From contig NZ_JAUYZK010000013.1 of assembly GCF_030688855.1 (NCBI RefSeq), forward strand, positions 1 to 46,109: a stretch of DNA of 46,109 bases, written 5' to 3'. The stretch comes from Helicobacter cappadocius. GTDB lineage: Bacteria; Campylobacterota; Campylobacteria; Campylobacterales; Helicobacteraceae. The notes under the pieces are model-generated. The model saw nothing but the letters and a program-made list of their open reading frames with translations, ran no database searches and was not told where the DNA came from. This document shows, piece after piece, positions 9,748 to 21,363 of the stretch (its first letter is position 1; the number at the start of each line of letters is the position of its first letter). A program made the translations under genes and the position numbers.

Positions 9748-10740
9748 ATGAAAAAAATCTTATTATGTATTTTTTTGGGTGTGATGCTGATAAGCTATGC
9801 TCAAGAAATACAGAACAATACTGACAATCCGCTTCCAAATCAAAAAGAAAATATCGATTTTTCCATCAAAGAAAGCAATATGAAAGATACATCGACACAA
9901 AATATTCCAGATGCCTCAAACATGCAAGATTCCGATAAACCCTCTATGCCCCATCAAGAAGAAAGTCCCTCTAGTGCTACTCTTGCACCAGAAGTATCTG
10001 AAAAAAATTGGCGGAGTTTAGGGGAAGAAAATAAAAATGATTCATCCAATGAAATAAAATCTACTCAAAAAAACAATATCACAGACACAAACCAAGCAAT
10101 CAAAGAACCTCAACCAAAAAACCAAGATATACCAGCTAAGGAAAATAACCCCCCTGCCAAACAAAATAACCCGGCTAAGGAAATCAAAAAATCATCTTCA
10201 ATTAAAACCGATAGAACCCAAAAAGAACCTCTCTTGAAAGAAAAACCTCAAAAAACTAAAAAAATAACTTTTATTCAAGAGGAGTTTTATAATCCTAAAA
10301 AAAATGAAATCTCAGTAAGCAAAGCTCACGCAAAACTATTTTTAGAAATACATTCAGATGAACTCCAAAAATTTATGGAAGGGATTGTTTATAACACCAA
10401 ACAACAAGTGCAGACTTTCGCTCTTGAAGATTCCTATACTCAAATTACAAATGTTAATGGAAAGATTCAAGAGTATAAATACGCTCAAAAATCCATTGAT
10501 AGATATTCAGCCATAGCACCTCATCAAAAATATCCACTCAAAAAAATATCAAAAAAACAATACCAAATAATGATCAAAAAAATTCCTGTATTTTTCGATG
10601 CTAAGGGCTGTAAAATTGTAATCAAAAAAGAACTCACTGGTTCGCTTAATCAAACCAAAGAAATAATCATCAACCTAGACACAAAACGAGAACTCAGAAA
10701 TAATACTCATTTTGACTTATTCTTGGAATGTCCTCAATGA
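9748..10740 (+). CDS. Secreted protein with Asn/Gln/Lys/Pro-rich linker, unknown function
   Basis: The 330-residue product has a clear signal peptide (MKKILLCIFLGVMLISYAQE, cleavage likely after the Ala near residue 18), a low-complexity hydrophilic stretch to about residue 175 with repeats of the type NNPPAKQNNPAKE, then a more ordered, Lys-rich C-terminal domain (about 175-330) with a single Cys near residue 292 and one at 328. I do not recognise a family. The disordered tether followed by a folded domain resembles envelope-spanning or wall-associated proteins, but no peptidoglycan-binding motif is evident. ATG 9748 follows a weak AGGAGT. The stop is 28 nt before the trmL start, so they likely share a transcript. 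Confidence 0.8.
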   Translation: MKKILLCIFLGVMLISYAQEIQNNTDNPLPNQKENIDFSIKESNMKDTSTQNIPDASNMQDSDKPSMPHQEESPSSATLAPEVSEKNWRSLGEENKNDSSNEIKSTQKNNITDTNQAIKEPQPKNQDIPAKENNPPAKQNNPAKEIKKSSSIKTDRTQKEPLLKEKPQKTKKITFIQEEFYNPKKNEISVSKAHAKLFLEIHSDELQKFMEGIVYNTKQQVQTFALEDSYTQITNVNGKIQEYKYAQKSIDRYSAIAPHQKYPLKKISKKQYQIMIKKIPVFFDAKGCKIVIKKELTGSLNQTKEIIINLDTKRELRNNTHFDLFLECPQ

Positions 10741-10768
10741 TTTTTGGTCCATCTTATTAGGGGTAACT

Positions 10769-11233
10769 ATGCTAAATATCATACTTATAGAACCTAGAAT
10801 CCCACAAAATACAGGAAACATAGGCAGACTTTGTGTTGCAGGAAATGCAAGATTACATCTCATTCACCCTCTGGGGTTTAGTATCGATGAAAAATCACTC
10901 AAACGTGCAGGAATGGACTACTGGAAAAGTTTATGTGTAAAAGAATGGGAAAATATAGAAGAATTTTGGAAGTTTTATCCTGTAGATAAAAATCATTTTT
11001 TCTTAAGTACAAAAGCAAAAAAAATCTACTATGAGGCGAATTTTGAAAATGAATGTTTCTTGTATTTTGGGCGAGAAGATGCAGGAATCAATAAGGAAAT
11101 TTTAAGCTTATATCCCAATCAAACTCTAAAAATACCCATGACAAAAGGTACAAGGAGTATCAATTTAGCTACCTCTGTAGGAGCAGTATTGTATGAAGCA
11201 ATCAGACAGAATAAAAACTACCTAGAGTTTTAA
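10769..11233 (+). CDS. trmL: tRNA (cytidine/uridine 34-2'-O)-methyltransferase TrmL
   Basis: A SPOUT-class methyltransferase that adds the 2'-O-methyl group at wobble position 34 of tRNA-Leu isoacceptors. The N-terminus MLNIILIEPRIPQNTGNIGR is the family signature, with the Asn-Thr-Gly-Asn substrate site; the trefoil-knot SAM-binding C-terminus shows FGREDAGI, IPMTKGTRSINLATSV and a final helix. I chose 10769 over an upstream in-frame ATG at 10712 because the latter lies within the preceding gene, AGGGG precedes 10769, and the 154-residue length fits TrmL (157 in E. coli). Converges on nspC with 8 nt between. Confidence 0.94.
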   Translation: MLNIILIEPRIPQNTGNIGRLCVAGNARLHLIHPLGFSIDEKSLKRAGMDYWKSLCVKEWENIEEFWKFYPVDKNHFFLSTKAKKIYYEANFENECFLYFGREDAGINKEILSLYPNQTLKIPMTKGTRSINLATSVGAVLYEAIRQNKNYLEF

Positions 11234-11241
11234 ATAGCCGA

Positions 11242-12462
11242 TCAATTGCGATTTTTATAATCCATATATTCAAAACTCTTCAATAATACAAATTTTTCAT
11301 CCCTAATAGTTCCTAAAGATGGTAACGGAACACCATTAAAAGTATTATTTTTTACAATAGTATAGTGCATCATATCTTCAAACAATATCCTATCACCGAT
11401 ATTAAGCGGAGTATCAAAACTATACTCTCCTATCACATCTCCAGCCAAACAAGTAGGACCACCAAAACGATAAATATATTTGCCAACCCCTATTCCCTTA
11501 TCTTCCTCAATTAGTTCATCTCCGTTTATATCATTAATGGAGATTTTTTTTACATTAGGACGATATGGCATCTCAAGACAATCAGGCATATGTGCTGCTG
11601 CACTTACATCCAAAATAGCGACATTCATCTCATTGTAAATAATATCTACAACCTCACCTATCAAAAATCCACTCTGCCAACCTACTGCCTCTCCAGGTTC
11701 TAAAAAAATATCTACATCAGAATAACTATTTTTGAAATCCTTAAGGATACAAATGAGCTTATCTACATCATAATCAATGCGCGTGATATGATGTCCTCCA
11801 CCAAAATTTATCCATTTCATTTTGGAAATATAATCTCCAAAATGCTTCTTAAAATGTTCTAATGTTCTCTTGAGTGCATCAGAATTTTGCTCACAATGTG
11901 TATGAAAATGCAGTCCATCAATACCTTCAAGTCCAAACTCTTCCAAGCCCCTTTGAAATTCACTAGGAACAATCCCCAATCTACTTCCGGGTATGCAAGG
12001 ATTATATATAGGTGGCTCCACTTCACTATAAAGAGGATTCACACGCAATCCAACTTCAATCTTACAAAGACCCAGAGAATCTAATTGTTTGTTTTTTATT
12101 TTTATTTTATCTTTGAATTTTTGCCACTGTGCAAAAGAATTAAAAATAATGTGTGTTGCAATAGGAAGAAGCAAATCTATTTCGCAGTCTTTATAAGCAG
12201 GACTAAAAACACAAATATCCTTTTGAACTTCTCTGCCTCCAAATTCCTCAAATGCAAGCAATGCCTCATAAATACCACTTGCACAACAGCCATCAAGATA
12301 ATCACGTGCAATATCAAAACTTCGCCAAAAAGCGTATCCTTTAAGAGCCAGGAGTATCTTCGCCTTAGAAGCGGAACGGACTAGATTTAAAATATCTAAA
12401 TTGTGTTTGAATTTATCTTCTTCTAGCACATAACAAGGTGAGGGAATGTCAAAATACTTCAT
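11242..12462 (-). CDS. nspC: Carboxynorspermidine/carboxyspermidine decarboxylase
   Basis: A PLP-dependent alanine-racemase-fold decarboxylase acting in the alternative spermidine pathway that starts from aspartate semialdehyde and a diamine. The PLP lysine is K41 in LALKGYAFW, and HFHTHCE and FGGGHHITR mark the phosphate/PLP pocket; the C-terminal beta domain carries GGPTCLAGDVIGEY with the conserved Cys. The 406 residues fit the family. The start at 12462 overlaps the end of cheV by 4 nt (ATGA), the same pairing as HP0020-HP0019 in H. pylori. Confidence 0.95.
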   Translation of the reverse strand: MKYFDIPSPCYVLEEDKFKHNLDILNLVRSASKAKILLALKGYAFWRSFDIARDYLDGCCASGIYEALLAFEEFGGREVQKDICVFSPAYKDCEIDLLLPIATHIIFNSFAQWQKFKDKIKIKNKQLDSLGLCKIEVGLRVNPLYSEVEPPIYNPCIPGSRLGIVPSEFQRGLEEFGLEGIDGLHFHTHCEQNSDALKRTLEHFKKHFGDYISKMKWINFGGGHHITRIDYDVDKLICILKDFKNSYSDVDIFLEPGEAVGWQSGFLIGEVVDIIYNEMNVAILDVSAAAHMPDCLEMPYRPNVKKISINDINGDELIEEDKGIGVGKYIYRFGGPTCLAGDVIGEYSFDTPLNIGDRILFEDMMHYTIVKNNTFNGVPLPSLGTIRDEKFVLLKSFEYMDYKNRN

Positions 12463-13433
12463 TTATCCTCTTGCTTATCAATAATAAATTGTTTGATTGC
12501 TTTTTCTATTTCAATAGGGTTAGATTTAGATATAAAATCATCTGCATTTAAAGATCTAGCCATATCTTCATTACTGCTTCCACTCATAGAAGAATTCACC
12601 ACTATTGGAATATGAGCACTGATAGGATTATTTTTGACTTGTTTGATGACTTCAAATCCACTTGCTTCTGGCATTTCTAAATCTGTGATAATCATTCCAA
12701 TATTTTCCATATCAATGTTTGGAGAAAATAAATAGTCCAAAAGTTTTTGTCCATTGATAAAATCGATATGTGCAATACCAATTTTATCTAGGATAATTTG
12801 CATTGTTTTAAGCACACTAGGACTATCATCAGCCAAAAGAATAATTTTATTGCTCTTTAATCTTGAAACCTTGATAAGTTCTTCTTTTTTTTCTTCTTCA
12901 ATCCAAGGAAATACATCTACAAGCATTTTTTCAATATCCACAACCTGAACAAGTTTGCCATCAAAATATCTTGTGCGACTTACCAATTTAGAATTCCCGC
13001 CATTTCCTCCAATACCAGCACTTTGCTCCATCTCTGTCCATCGTTTATTCAAAATTCTATCAGCCTCATAGATTCTAACCCCAATAGTCCATCGGGAAAA
13101 TTCACAGATCATAATAACATCATCTTCATCTTTTTCGTGTTTGATGCCATAAGGAGTGAGATCTTTTGTTTTATTGGTACTATCATAATAAAACCACTTT
13201 CTCATATCAATCAAAGGAATCGTAAGCTCACGAATAGTAATCAAACCCTCAATCAAAGAACTTTTTTCATGACTTACAATTGTAAGTTGTCCTTGATATT
13301 TCACAACTTCACGTATCTTAAAGACATTCACGGCATACAGATCTTTATCTTTTTCCAAACGAAAACACAATAATTGAAGTTCATTATTTTTGTGCAAACT
13401 TGTAATTTGATCAACTTGGGATAGATTTGACAT
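12459..13433 (-). CDS. cheV1: Chemotaxis coupling protein CheV1 (CheW-receiver fusion)
   Basis: The N-terminal CheW-like domain (about 15-180) couples chemoreceptors to CheA; a response-regulator receiver follows (about 195-320) with acidic pocket D202/D203, phospho-acceptor D251 in IITDLEMPE and the conserved lysine K303. Helicobacter carries several CheV proteins; the pairing with nspC identifies this one as the counterpart of HP0019 (CheV1). No CheA or CheW gene is nearby. The ATG at 13433 has AGGAAGG upstream. CheV1 likely supports receptor array signalling and adaptation. Confidence 0.94.
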   Translation of the reverse strand: MSNLSQVDQITSLHKNNELQLLCFRLEKDKDLYAVNVFKIREVVKYQGQLTIVSHEKSSLIEGLITIRELTIPLIDMRKWFYYDSTNKTKDLTPYGIKHEKDEDDVIMICEFSRWTIGVRIYEADRILNKRWTEMEQSAGIGGNGGNSKLVSRTRYFDGKLVQVVDIEKMLVDVFPWIEEEKKEELIKVSRLKSNKIILLADDSPSVLKTMQIILDKIGIAHIDFINGQKLLDYLFSPNIDMENIGMIITDLEMPEASGFEVIKQVKNNPISAHIPIVVNSSMSGSSNEDMARSLNADDFISKSNPIEIEKAIKQFIIDKQEDK

Positions 13434-13495
13434 TACCGACCTTCCTCTTTATGTTTCTTTGTGTATATCATATCACAGCTTTATTTCATAAAACT

Positions 13496-14338
13496 TTAAT
13501 AATGTTTTGCGGGATACTTGCAATTCCTACACAACTCCTCTAGTGCTTCTCCTCTCACAAATCCTTCTTTGATTTTTAATGCCTTAGGAGTGTTAATAAT
13601 ATCTAAAATATCACTATCTTTTAAATTTCCAAGTCCAATATAACCTCTAGCATCAATACAACAAGGCACTACTAAGCCATTTGACAATATGCCAATTTGA
13701 GAAATCAGTCCATGACAATATTTTTGTTTTTGATTTGAGGAATTTTTTAAATCTGGCCATTGAAAAGTCTTTGTGATGTTTAAAAATACTTTCTTCCCAA
13801 GCCTAAACCTAGAAGAAAAATCATTATCTTCAATACCAAATTCACAAAGAATTTTTTCTTTGACCCAAGAAAGAGTTTGTATTGTGGTATCTTGAAGTCT
13901 CAGGTTAATAAAACTAGAAGTATTTTGAAGAATTTTATAGCGACATAAATCAAAAATATTTTTAAGATAATCATCTGAAAGTTTAGCTTGATTGCCCTCA
14001 TCAAAACCCGCATTCAAAGAAATAGAAAGTTGATGAATAGGGGGCTTAATCAAGAGATCAAAATCATTATTGTGCAAATAAAATCCGCTAGTTACCAAAT
14101 CCACATCCAGTCCATAAGAATGTGCGATTTTTAAATACTCTTCTAAATTCTTCAAAGCACACGGATCTCCAAGCAAATGCAAACTAACTGTATTTGTAAG
14201 AGAAGCACTTTGCAAACAAGCTTTTTGAAATAAATCAATATCCATAATTTTACGAGTATTTTTTGGAGCAGGACAAAAACTACAACTCAACCCACAAATA
14301 TCACTGATTTCTATATAAATTTTTTTAAATCTAAACAT
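13496..14338 (-). CDS. Radical SAM protein with SPASM-like C-terminal cysteines
   Basis: 280 residues. The 4Fe-4S/SAM motif is C15-GLS-C19-SF-C22, at the extreme N-terminus after a short strand. A second cysteine set lies at the C-terminus (CHGL near 206, VVPCC near 225, LCRNC near 271-274), the arrangement of SPASM/twitch auxiliary cluster proteins. The counterpart is HP0568 in H. pylori, conserved beside ychF. The substrate is unknown; I see no peptide precursor gene adjacent, so a peptide-modifying role is only one possibility. Its start overlaps the ychF stop by 8 nt, and it is the last gene of the ten-gene operon beginning at folD. Confidence 0.9.
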   Translation of the reverse strand: MFRFKKIYIEISDICGLSCSFCPAPKNTRKIMDIDLFQKACLQSASLTNTVSLHLLGDPCALKNLEEYLKIAHSYGLDVDLVTSGFYLHNNDFDLLIKPPIHQLSISLNAGFDEGNQAKLSDDYLKNIFDLCRYKILQNTSSFINLRLQDTTIQTLSWVKEKILCEFGIEDNDFSSRFRLGKKVFLNITKTFQWPDLKNSSNQKQKYCHGLISQIGILSNGLVVPCCIDARGYIGLGNLKDSDILDIINTPKALKIKEGFVRGEALEELCRNCKYPAKHY

Positions 14339-15431
14339 TGAAACGAAAATGCATCACATCGCCATCAGCGACTACATAGTCTTTACCTTCTATTCTAAGT
14401 GCTCCAGCTTCTTTTGCTTTTGCTTCTCCCCCATATTTAATAAAATCCTCATAAGAAATGGTTTCTGCACGGATAAAGCCTTTTTCAAAATCTTTGTGAA
14501 TCGCTCCAGCGGCAACAGGAGCACTATCACCTTTATGTATGGTCCATGCTCTGACTTCTTTTACCCCAGCAGTAAAATAACTAATAAGTCCAAGCTTGTA
14601 AAATCCTACACGAATAATCTGTTCAAGCCCACTTTCCTTGCAACCTAACGAATCTAAAAACTCTCTTCGCTCAATATCCTCCATTCCCACCATATCTTCT
14701 TCAAGTTTTGCACACAGCATAATTACTTCAGCATTATTATTTTGGGCATGTTCTTTAAGTTTTTCAAAATAAAGATTTCCTGAAGAGATGCTATTTTCAT
14801 CAACATTTGCTCCATAAATAACCTCTTTAAAACTCAAAAACCTTAGTTCTTTGTTAAGAGTTTTGAACTCTTCAGTATTGACATTGGCAAAAGTTTTCGC
14901 AGGTTTATTATCTTGTAAATGTGCTAGAAGCTCTTTAGCACAAACAAGCATAGCCTTAGCATCTTTATCTGCCTTAGCTTGACGTTCTAATCTCTCTATA
15001 CGTTTGCACAGAGTATCAATATCAGCCAAAAGCAACTCTAACTCTATAATCTCAACATCGCTAATAGGATCTATTCTGCCCTCCACATGAGTGATGTCAG
15101 CATCATCAAAACAACGGACGATGTGTAAAATCACATCTGTCTCCTTGATATTACCTAAAAATTGATTTCCCAATCCCTCGCCCTTAGAAGCACCCTTAAC
15201 CAATCCTGCAATATCGACAAATTCAACGACTGAATGAAGTATTTTTTCAGGATTTACAATCTTTGCCAATTCAAAAAGTCTTTTATCTGGCACATTCACC
15301 ACCGCCCTATTGGGCTCAATAGTACAGAAAGGATAGTTCGCAGATTGTGCGTTTTGAGCTTTGGTGAGTGCGTTAAAAGTACTTGATTTTCCAACATTTG
15401 GAAGCCCCACAATCCCTATTGAAAGCCCCAT
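14331..15431 (-). CDS. ychF: Redox-regulated ATPase/GTPase YchF (Obg family)
   Basis: A ribosome-associated P-loop protein of the OBG/HAS family that prefers ATP. G1 is GLPNVGKSS at residues 8-16, the G3 region is DIAGLVKGA, a coiled-coil insert follows (about 130-175), and the TGS domain closes the 366 residues with RAWTIHKGDSAP near 305 and the terminal DVMHFRFNV. YchF binds the 70S ribosome and is linked to oxidative-stress responses. The ATG at 15431 lies 1 nt after the pepA stop, consistent with translational coupling. Confidence 0.97.
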   Translation of the reverse strand: MGLSIGIVGLPNVGKSSTFNALTKAQNAQSANYPFCTIEPNRAVVNVPDKRLFELAKIVNPEKILHSVVEFVDIAGLVKGASKGEGLGNQFLGNIKETDVILHIVRCFDDADITHVEGRIDPISDVEIIELELLLADIDTLCKRIERLERQAKADKDAKAMLVCAKELLAHLQDNKPAKTFANVNTEEFKTLNKELRFLSFKEVIYGANVDENSISSGNLYFEKLKEHAQNNNAEVIMLCAKLEEDMVGMEDIERREFLDSLGCKESGLEQIIRVGFYKLGLISYFTAGVKEVRAWTIHKGDSAPVAAGAIHKDFEKGFIRAETISYEDFIKYGGEAKAKEAGALRIEGKDYVVADGDVMHFRFNV

Positions 15432-15432
15432 G

Positions 15433-17498
<2,066 letters not shown>

Positions 17499-17499
17499 T

Positions 17500-18054
17500 T
17501 TAATTTCCTATATCCAATATGGTAGTAACCTTTAGGGATTTGCTTAGCTTTTGTGCCCCTTGCAGATCTGGCAAGTTTAAAATAAAACAAGCCTCTATAC
17601 ATTTTGCTCCTAAACTCTCTATCAGTTTAAAAGCAGCTTGAGCCGTGCCACCTGTAGCAATCAAGTCATCAATAAGCAAAACTCTGGCATTTTGTTTTTC
17701 TCTAAAAGCATCAATATGTATCTCAACCTCATCAAACCCATATTCAAGACTATATTTTTCACTCATAGTTGTAAAAGGTAATTTTCCCTTCTTTCTAATA
17801 GGGACAAAACCTACATTTAGAGCATAGGCCAACATCGCACCAAAAATAAAACCTCGAGCTTCAATACCTGCAACAAAATCAAGATTCATATTATCGTAGT
17901 ATTGTTTTAGGGATTCTATGAGTTTTGTAAGCAGTGGAGCATTATTGACTAATGTGGTAATATCTTTAAATACAATTCCGGGTTTTGGATAATCTGGAAT
18001 ATCCCTAATAGAGTGGAGTAAATCTTTTTTTAATTGCTCTGAGATAATTTGCAT
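17500..18054 (-). CDS. apt: Adenine phosphoribosyltransferase
   Basis: Salvages adenine to AMP using PRPP. The PRPP-binding loop is [16 protein letters not shown] (about 126-141), and [10 protein letters not shown] near 63-72 is the APRT-specific purine-side motif. 184 residues, normal for bacterial Apt. ATG at 18054 is preceded by AAAAAGGAAAAAT. Member of the folD-to-radical-SAM operon in the same place as HP0572. Confidence 0.96.
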   Translation of the reverse strand: MQIISEQLKKDLLHSIRDIPDYPKPGIVFKDITTLVNNAPLLTKLIESLKQYYDNMNLDFVAGIEARGFIFGAMLAYALNVGFVPIRKKGKLPFTTMSEKYSLEYGFDEVEIHIDAFREKQNARVLLIDDLIATGGTAQAAFKLIESLGAKCIEACFILNLPDLQGAQKLSKSLKVTTILDIGN

Positions 18055-18066
18055 ATTTTTCCTTTT

Positions 18067-18405
18067 TTATAATAAAGCTTCGATTTTTTGCTCAAGATCT
18101 TTTATTCTACTTTTATACTTATCTGTTTCAATTCGATATTGAGAATTTCTTTGTTTTAAGGTTTTTACCTCATTTTTGAGTGAATTCATTTCTTGTGCAA
18201 GTATTTCAATATTTCCAAGTGCTCTTTGAAGTTGAAGCTGATGTTTTTGGATCAATATCTCCGCTTCTTGCAAAGTTAGCTTCATAGAAGCAGAATTTCT
18301 TTGTTCTTTTTCAGCAACAGACTTGTAAAAAAAAGTTTTTATGACCATATAAAGGATAAAGAGAATAAAAACGGTAATAAAAAATCCCTGTAAAGCTACA
18401 TTCAT
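18067..18405 (-). CDS. Membrane-anchored coiled-coil protein (HP0573-like)
   Basis: 112 residues: one N-terminal transmembrane helix (about residues 6-25, FFITVFILFILYMVIKTFF), then a charged coiled coil to the end. Conserved in position between apt and rpiB in Helicobacter, function unknown. I start it at ATG 18405 because GGGAG lies 7 nt upstream; the longer frame begins at TTG 18411. The topology (single anchor, cytosolic helix bundle) suits a scaffold or a division/cell-shape accessory, but nothing in the sequence proves this. Confidence 0.82.
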   Translation of the reverse strand: MNVALQGFFITVFILFILYMVIKTFFYKSVAEKEQRNSASMKLTLQEAEILIQKHQLQLQRALGNIEILAQEMNSLKNEVKTLKQRNSQYRIETDKYKSRIKDLEQKIEALL

Positions 18406-18419
18406 ACACAAACTCCCAT

Positions 18420-18854
18420 CTAATTCAAATCCTCAATTTTTGCAATTCTGCATCCATGCCTACCACCTTCAAAATCCGTATGTATAAAAGCCTCCAAAAT
18501 AGACTCTACTTCCCCTATTCCACTGATTCTCTCAGCCAAACATAGCACATTAGCATCATTGTGTGCTCTTGCCATTTTTCCCATATACGCATCTAAGCAC
18601 AATGTAGCTCTTATTCCGCTATAACGATTGGCTGCAATGCTCATTCCAAGCCCTGTGCCGCATATAAGAACACCTTTAGAATTTTTTATATTAAGAACTT
18701 CCTTGCAAACTTTTTTGGCAAAATCAGGATAATCCACCTTGATGTCATTTTGTGGCAAATAATCTATCACTTCAAAACCTTTGGATTCCAAATACATTTT
18801 CACAAAATTTCCAAGCTTTAAACCTGCGTGATCTGATCCTAAAATATATGTCAT
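18420..18854 (-). CDS. rpiB: Ribose-5-phosphate isomerase B
   Basis: Interconverts ribose 5-phosphate and ribulose 5-phosphate in the pentose phosphate pathway. RpiB/LacAB family features: GSDHAGLKLG at 7-16, the anion-binding GTGLGMSIAANR near 69-80, and the ARAHNDANVLCL segment near 99-110. Length 144 fits. Works with the transaldolase at 24646 in the non-oxidative pentose branch. Confidence 0.95.
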   Translation of the reverse strand: MTYILGSDHAGLKLGNFVKMYLESKGFEVIDYLPQNDIKVDYPDFAKKVCKEVLNIKNSKGVLICGTGLGMSIAANRYSGIRATLCLDAYMGKMARAHNDANVLCLAERISGIGEVESILEAFIHTDFEGGRHGCRIAKIEDLN

Positions 18855-18868
18855 AACTATTTCCTTTT

Positions 18869-19534
18869 TTACCTTAGCAAAAATTGTAACAAAAAATTCA
18901 TAGGATAAAAGAATATTTCAGACAATGGGGTAAAAAATAAAAGCATAATGATTATAAATCCATAAGGAGCGATCTGGTTTAAAAATCTTGGAACACTCTG
19001 TATGCCAAGCCTAAGACAAATAAAACTCAAAGCAGCGGAACCATCAAGTGGAGGAATAGGAAAAAGATTAAAAATTCCAAGCACTACATTGTAAATAATC
19101 AATTTTATTAAAAAGCTAACAAGAATAGCTCCAAAAAAACCTGACACAGGAATAAGATTGCTAAATAAAAGAGTACTTGCTATTAGAGCCAAAATGAGAT
19201 TATAAGCCACTCCAGCCAAACTTACGGCAATTCCAGCACCATAACCCCATCTTTGTATAATATAGCTCATATTAACTGGAACAGGCTTTGCCCAACCAAA
19301 GAGAAAAGGAGCTTGGGCAAAAAATAAGACAGCTGGAACAATAATAGAACCAACTAAATCAATATGTTTAATAGGATTGATACTTAAGCGTCCCATACTC
19401 TTTGCAGTATCATCTCCATAGCGAAATGCTACATACCCATGCATAATTTCGTGCCCAATGATTGCTATCAAAAAGGCTATCATCATGATAAGGGTTTTTA
19501 TAACATTCTCAGAGGAAAAAATATCTAAATCCAT
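18869..19534 (-). CDS. Site-2 protease family (M50) membrane metallopeptidase
   Basis: The 221-residue polytopic protein has zinc motif HEIMH at residues 28-32 within the first long hydrophobic helix, and the third ligand region NLFPIPPLDGS near 165-175, as in rhomboid-unrelated M50 proteases such as the short M50B group. These cleave transmembrane substrates; no PDZ domain is present and the substrate is unknown. Same position as HP0575. Lies 1 nt beyond the lepB stop, so membrane proteolysis and signal-peptide removal are co-transcribed. Confidence 0.92.
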   Translation of the reverse strand: MDLDIFSSENVIKTLIMMIAFLIAIIGHEIMHGYVAFRYGDDTAKSMGRLSINPIKHIDLVGSIIVPAVLFFAQAPFLFGWAKPVPVNMSYIIQRWGYGAGIAVSLAGVAYNLILALIASTLLFSNLIPVSGFFGAILVSFLIKLIIYNVVLGIFNLFPIPPLDGSAALSFICLRLGIQSVPRFLNQIAPYGFIIIMLLFFTPLSEIFFYPMNFLLQFLLR

Positions 19535-19535
19535 T

Positions 19536-20456
19536 TTATTTTTCTATAACCTGTTCTTGATTGTGTTCTTTGATGCTTTTTTCTAGACTTTCGACAGTTC
19601 TAAAAACACGTTTCCATCTGATAGAAAAAACCTCTTTTGGATTATTCTGTGCATCTACTTCTTCGCTATTTTTAAGATTGATGCTAAAATAAATAAACCA
19701 TGGCTTACCTACAATATTTTTATAAGGCACACTGCCCCAAAATCTAGAATCATTGCTATTGTCACGATTATCTCCAACCATAAAAAATTCATCTGGAGCG
19801 ATTTTTTTATAAAACACCCATTCACCATCAATATTCATAGGCATCATAGCAATACCTTTTGCATTTGGATTATTATTTGTTCCCAAAGCCTCAGGAAAAG
19901 GTGAATTTAATATTTCTTGGGCGATAAGCACCATTTGTCCATAAGATGAATTATTGTATTTGTAGTGGATACCTGGATGTTCTTTTGAATAAGGTTCAAA
20001 TACAAATTTTTTTCCCATCATAATAGCCACTTCTGAATCTTTATAATGCGAATCTACATATTCATCTCCCTCGTGAGGATGAAGATATAGACCTTTTTGG
20101 GTAAAAATAACCTCATCTCCACCCACTGCAAAATCTCTTTTAACATAGTAAGTCTTTGGCTCAGATGGAGGAATAAAGATAACTACATCACCCCTTTGTG
20201 GCCTACTTCCTTCAATAAGATGTCCATTCCCCCTAAAATCAGGTAATACAGCAACCTCCAACCAAGGAATTTTTGGAATAGGAATTCCATAGGAAAACTT
20301 TTTTACAAAAAGCATATCACCCTCATATAAAGTACTAACCATCGATCGTGAAGGAATGATAAATGCCTGTGCAACAAAAAATACAATAAACAATACGATG
20401 ATAATTGTGCCCGTCCAACTCGCACAAAAATTATATATAAATCTAAAAAATTTCAT
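19536..20456 (-). CDS. lepB: Signal peptidase I
   Basis: Inner-membrane serine protease that removes signal peptides. One N-terminal transmembrane helix (about 13-33), catalytic Ser38 in IPSRSM and catalytic Lys106 in YYVKRDFAVGGD; the third conserved box GDNRDNSNDSR near 235-246 is present. The 306 residues with one visible anchor match the Helicobacter enzyme (HP0576), which has an extended periplasmic insert compared with Gram-positive versions. Confidence 0.97.
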   Translation of the reverse strand: MKFFRFIYNFCASWTGTIIIVLFIVFFVAQAFIIPSRSMVSTLYEGDMLFVKKFSYGIPIPKIPWLEVAVLPDFRGNGHLIEGSRPQRGDVVIFIPPSEPKTYYVKRDFAVGGDEVIFTQKGLYLHPHEGDEYVDSHYKDSEVAIMMGKKFVFEPYSKEHPGIHYKYNNSSYGQMVLIAQEILNSPFPEALGTNNNPNAKGIAMMPMNIDGEWVFYKKIAPDEFFMVGDNRDNSNDSRFWGSVPYKNIVGKPWFIYFSINLKNSEEVDAQNNPKEVFSIRWKRVFRTVESLEKSIKEHNQEQVIEK

Positions 20457-20472
20457 TTTATCCCCTATGGAT

Positions 20473-21324
20473 TTAGTTTTTAATCTTTCTATTTTTGGCT
20501 GCTAAAAGCGTATTTTGAAGCAAAGAAACAATCGTCATTGGCCCCACGCCACCTGGAACTGGTGTGATAAAACTAGCTTTCTTACTCACGCTTTCAAACG
20601 CGACATCTCCGACTAATTTTCCATTTTCTAAGCGATTAATACCAATATCTATGACAACAGCACCTTCTTTTATCATATCCGCTTGAATTAGATCAGGTTT
20701 TCCTACACCCACACAAACAATATCAGCACTTCTGGTAAAAAATGCTAAATCTTGAGTAAGGATATGACAAACGCTAATTGTTGCTCCAGCATTTAACATC
20801 AAAGAAGCCAATGGCTTACCGACAATATTGCTAGCTCCAATTATAGCAACATTTTTGCCACGAACAGATATGTTGTAATTTTTAAGTAGATTCATCACAC
20901 CTAGCGGAGTTGCTGGAGCAAATGCTTCTATACCGGCTAAAATCCTACCAATATTAAAAGGATGGAATCCATCTACATCCTTTTGATAACTAATGGCCTC
21001 TAAAACAAGTTTTGTATTTATATGCTTTGGCAAAGGAAGCTGCACTAAGATACCGTCAATTTCTTCATTTTTATCAAGCTCTTCAATGATTTTCAATAAC
21101 TCCTCTTCAGAAACATTCTCGGGCATTTTTTTAGCAATACTTTTAATACCTACACGTTCACAAGCTTTGACTTTCATATTCACATATGCACAACTTGCTG
21201 CATCCTCTCCTACTAACACCACCGCAAGCGTGGGAACAATACCTTGATTTCTAAGCTTAGAGCCTTCATTTGTAATGTCTTTTTCAATAGTACTTGCCAA
21301 AGCTTTGCCATCAAGAAGGATCAT
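20473..21324 (-). CDS. folD: Methylenetetrahydrofolate dehydrogenase/cyclohydrolase
   Basis: Bifunctional enzyme converting 5,10-methylene-THF to 10-formyl-THF with NADP. Seen: the catalytic-Lys segment [14 protein letters not shown] near 47-60, [10 protein letters not shown] near 95-105, the nucleotide loop [11 protein letters not shown] near 160-170 and the terminal [11 protein letters not shown] signature. 283 residues. First gene of the minus-strand operon that runs to the radical SAM gene; its promoter lies in the 61-nt gap shared with the divergent cytochrome c gene. Confidence 0.97.
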   Translation of the reverse strand: MILLDGKALASTIEKDITNEGSKLRNQGIVPTLAVVLVGEDAASCAYVNMKVKACERVGIKSIAKKMPENVSEEELLKIIEELDKNEEIDGILVQLPLPKHINTKLVLEAISYQKDVDGFHPFNIGRILAGIEAFAPATPLGVMNLLKNYNISVRGKNVAIIGASNIVGKPLASLMLNAGATISVCHILTQDLAFFTRSADIVCVGVGKPDLIQADMIKEGAVVIDIGINRLENGKLVGDVAFESVSKKASFITPVPGGVGPMTIVSLLQNTLLAAKNRKIKN

Positions 21325-21355
21325 TTAATTGCCTTTAGATTGTAGTGTGTATGCT

Positions 21356-21363
21356 ATTATAAT
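21356..21363. promoter_or_regulatory. Overlapping divergent -10 boxes between folD and the cytochrome c gene
   Basis: ATTATAAT gives a TATAAT -10 on the plus strand (21358-21363) and another on the minus strand (21361-21356), offset by 2 bp. Spacing to the two ATGs (21386 plus, 21324 minus) fits short 5' leaders on both sides. In Helicobacter sigma-80 promoters the -10 hexamer is the main conserved element, so two polymerases would compete for the same bases. Confidence 0.5.
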
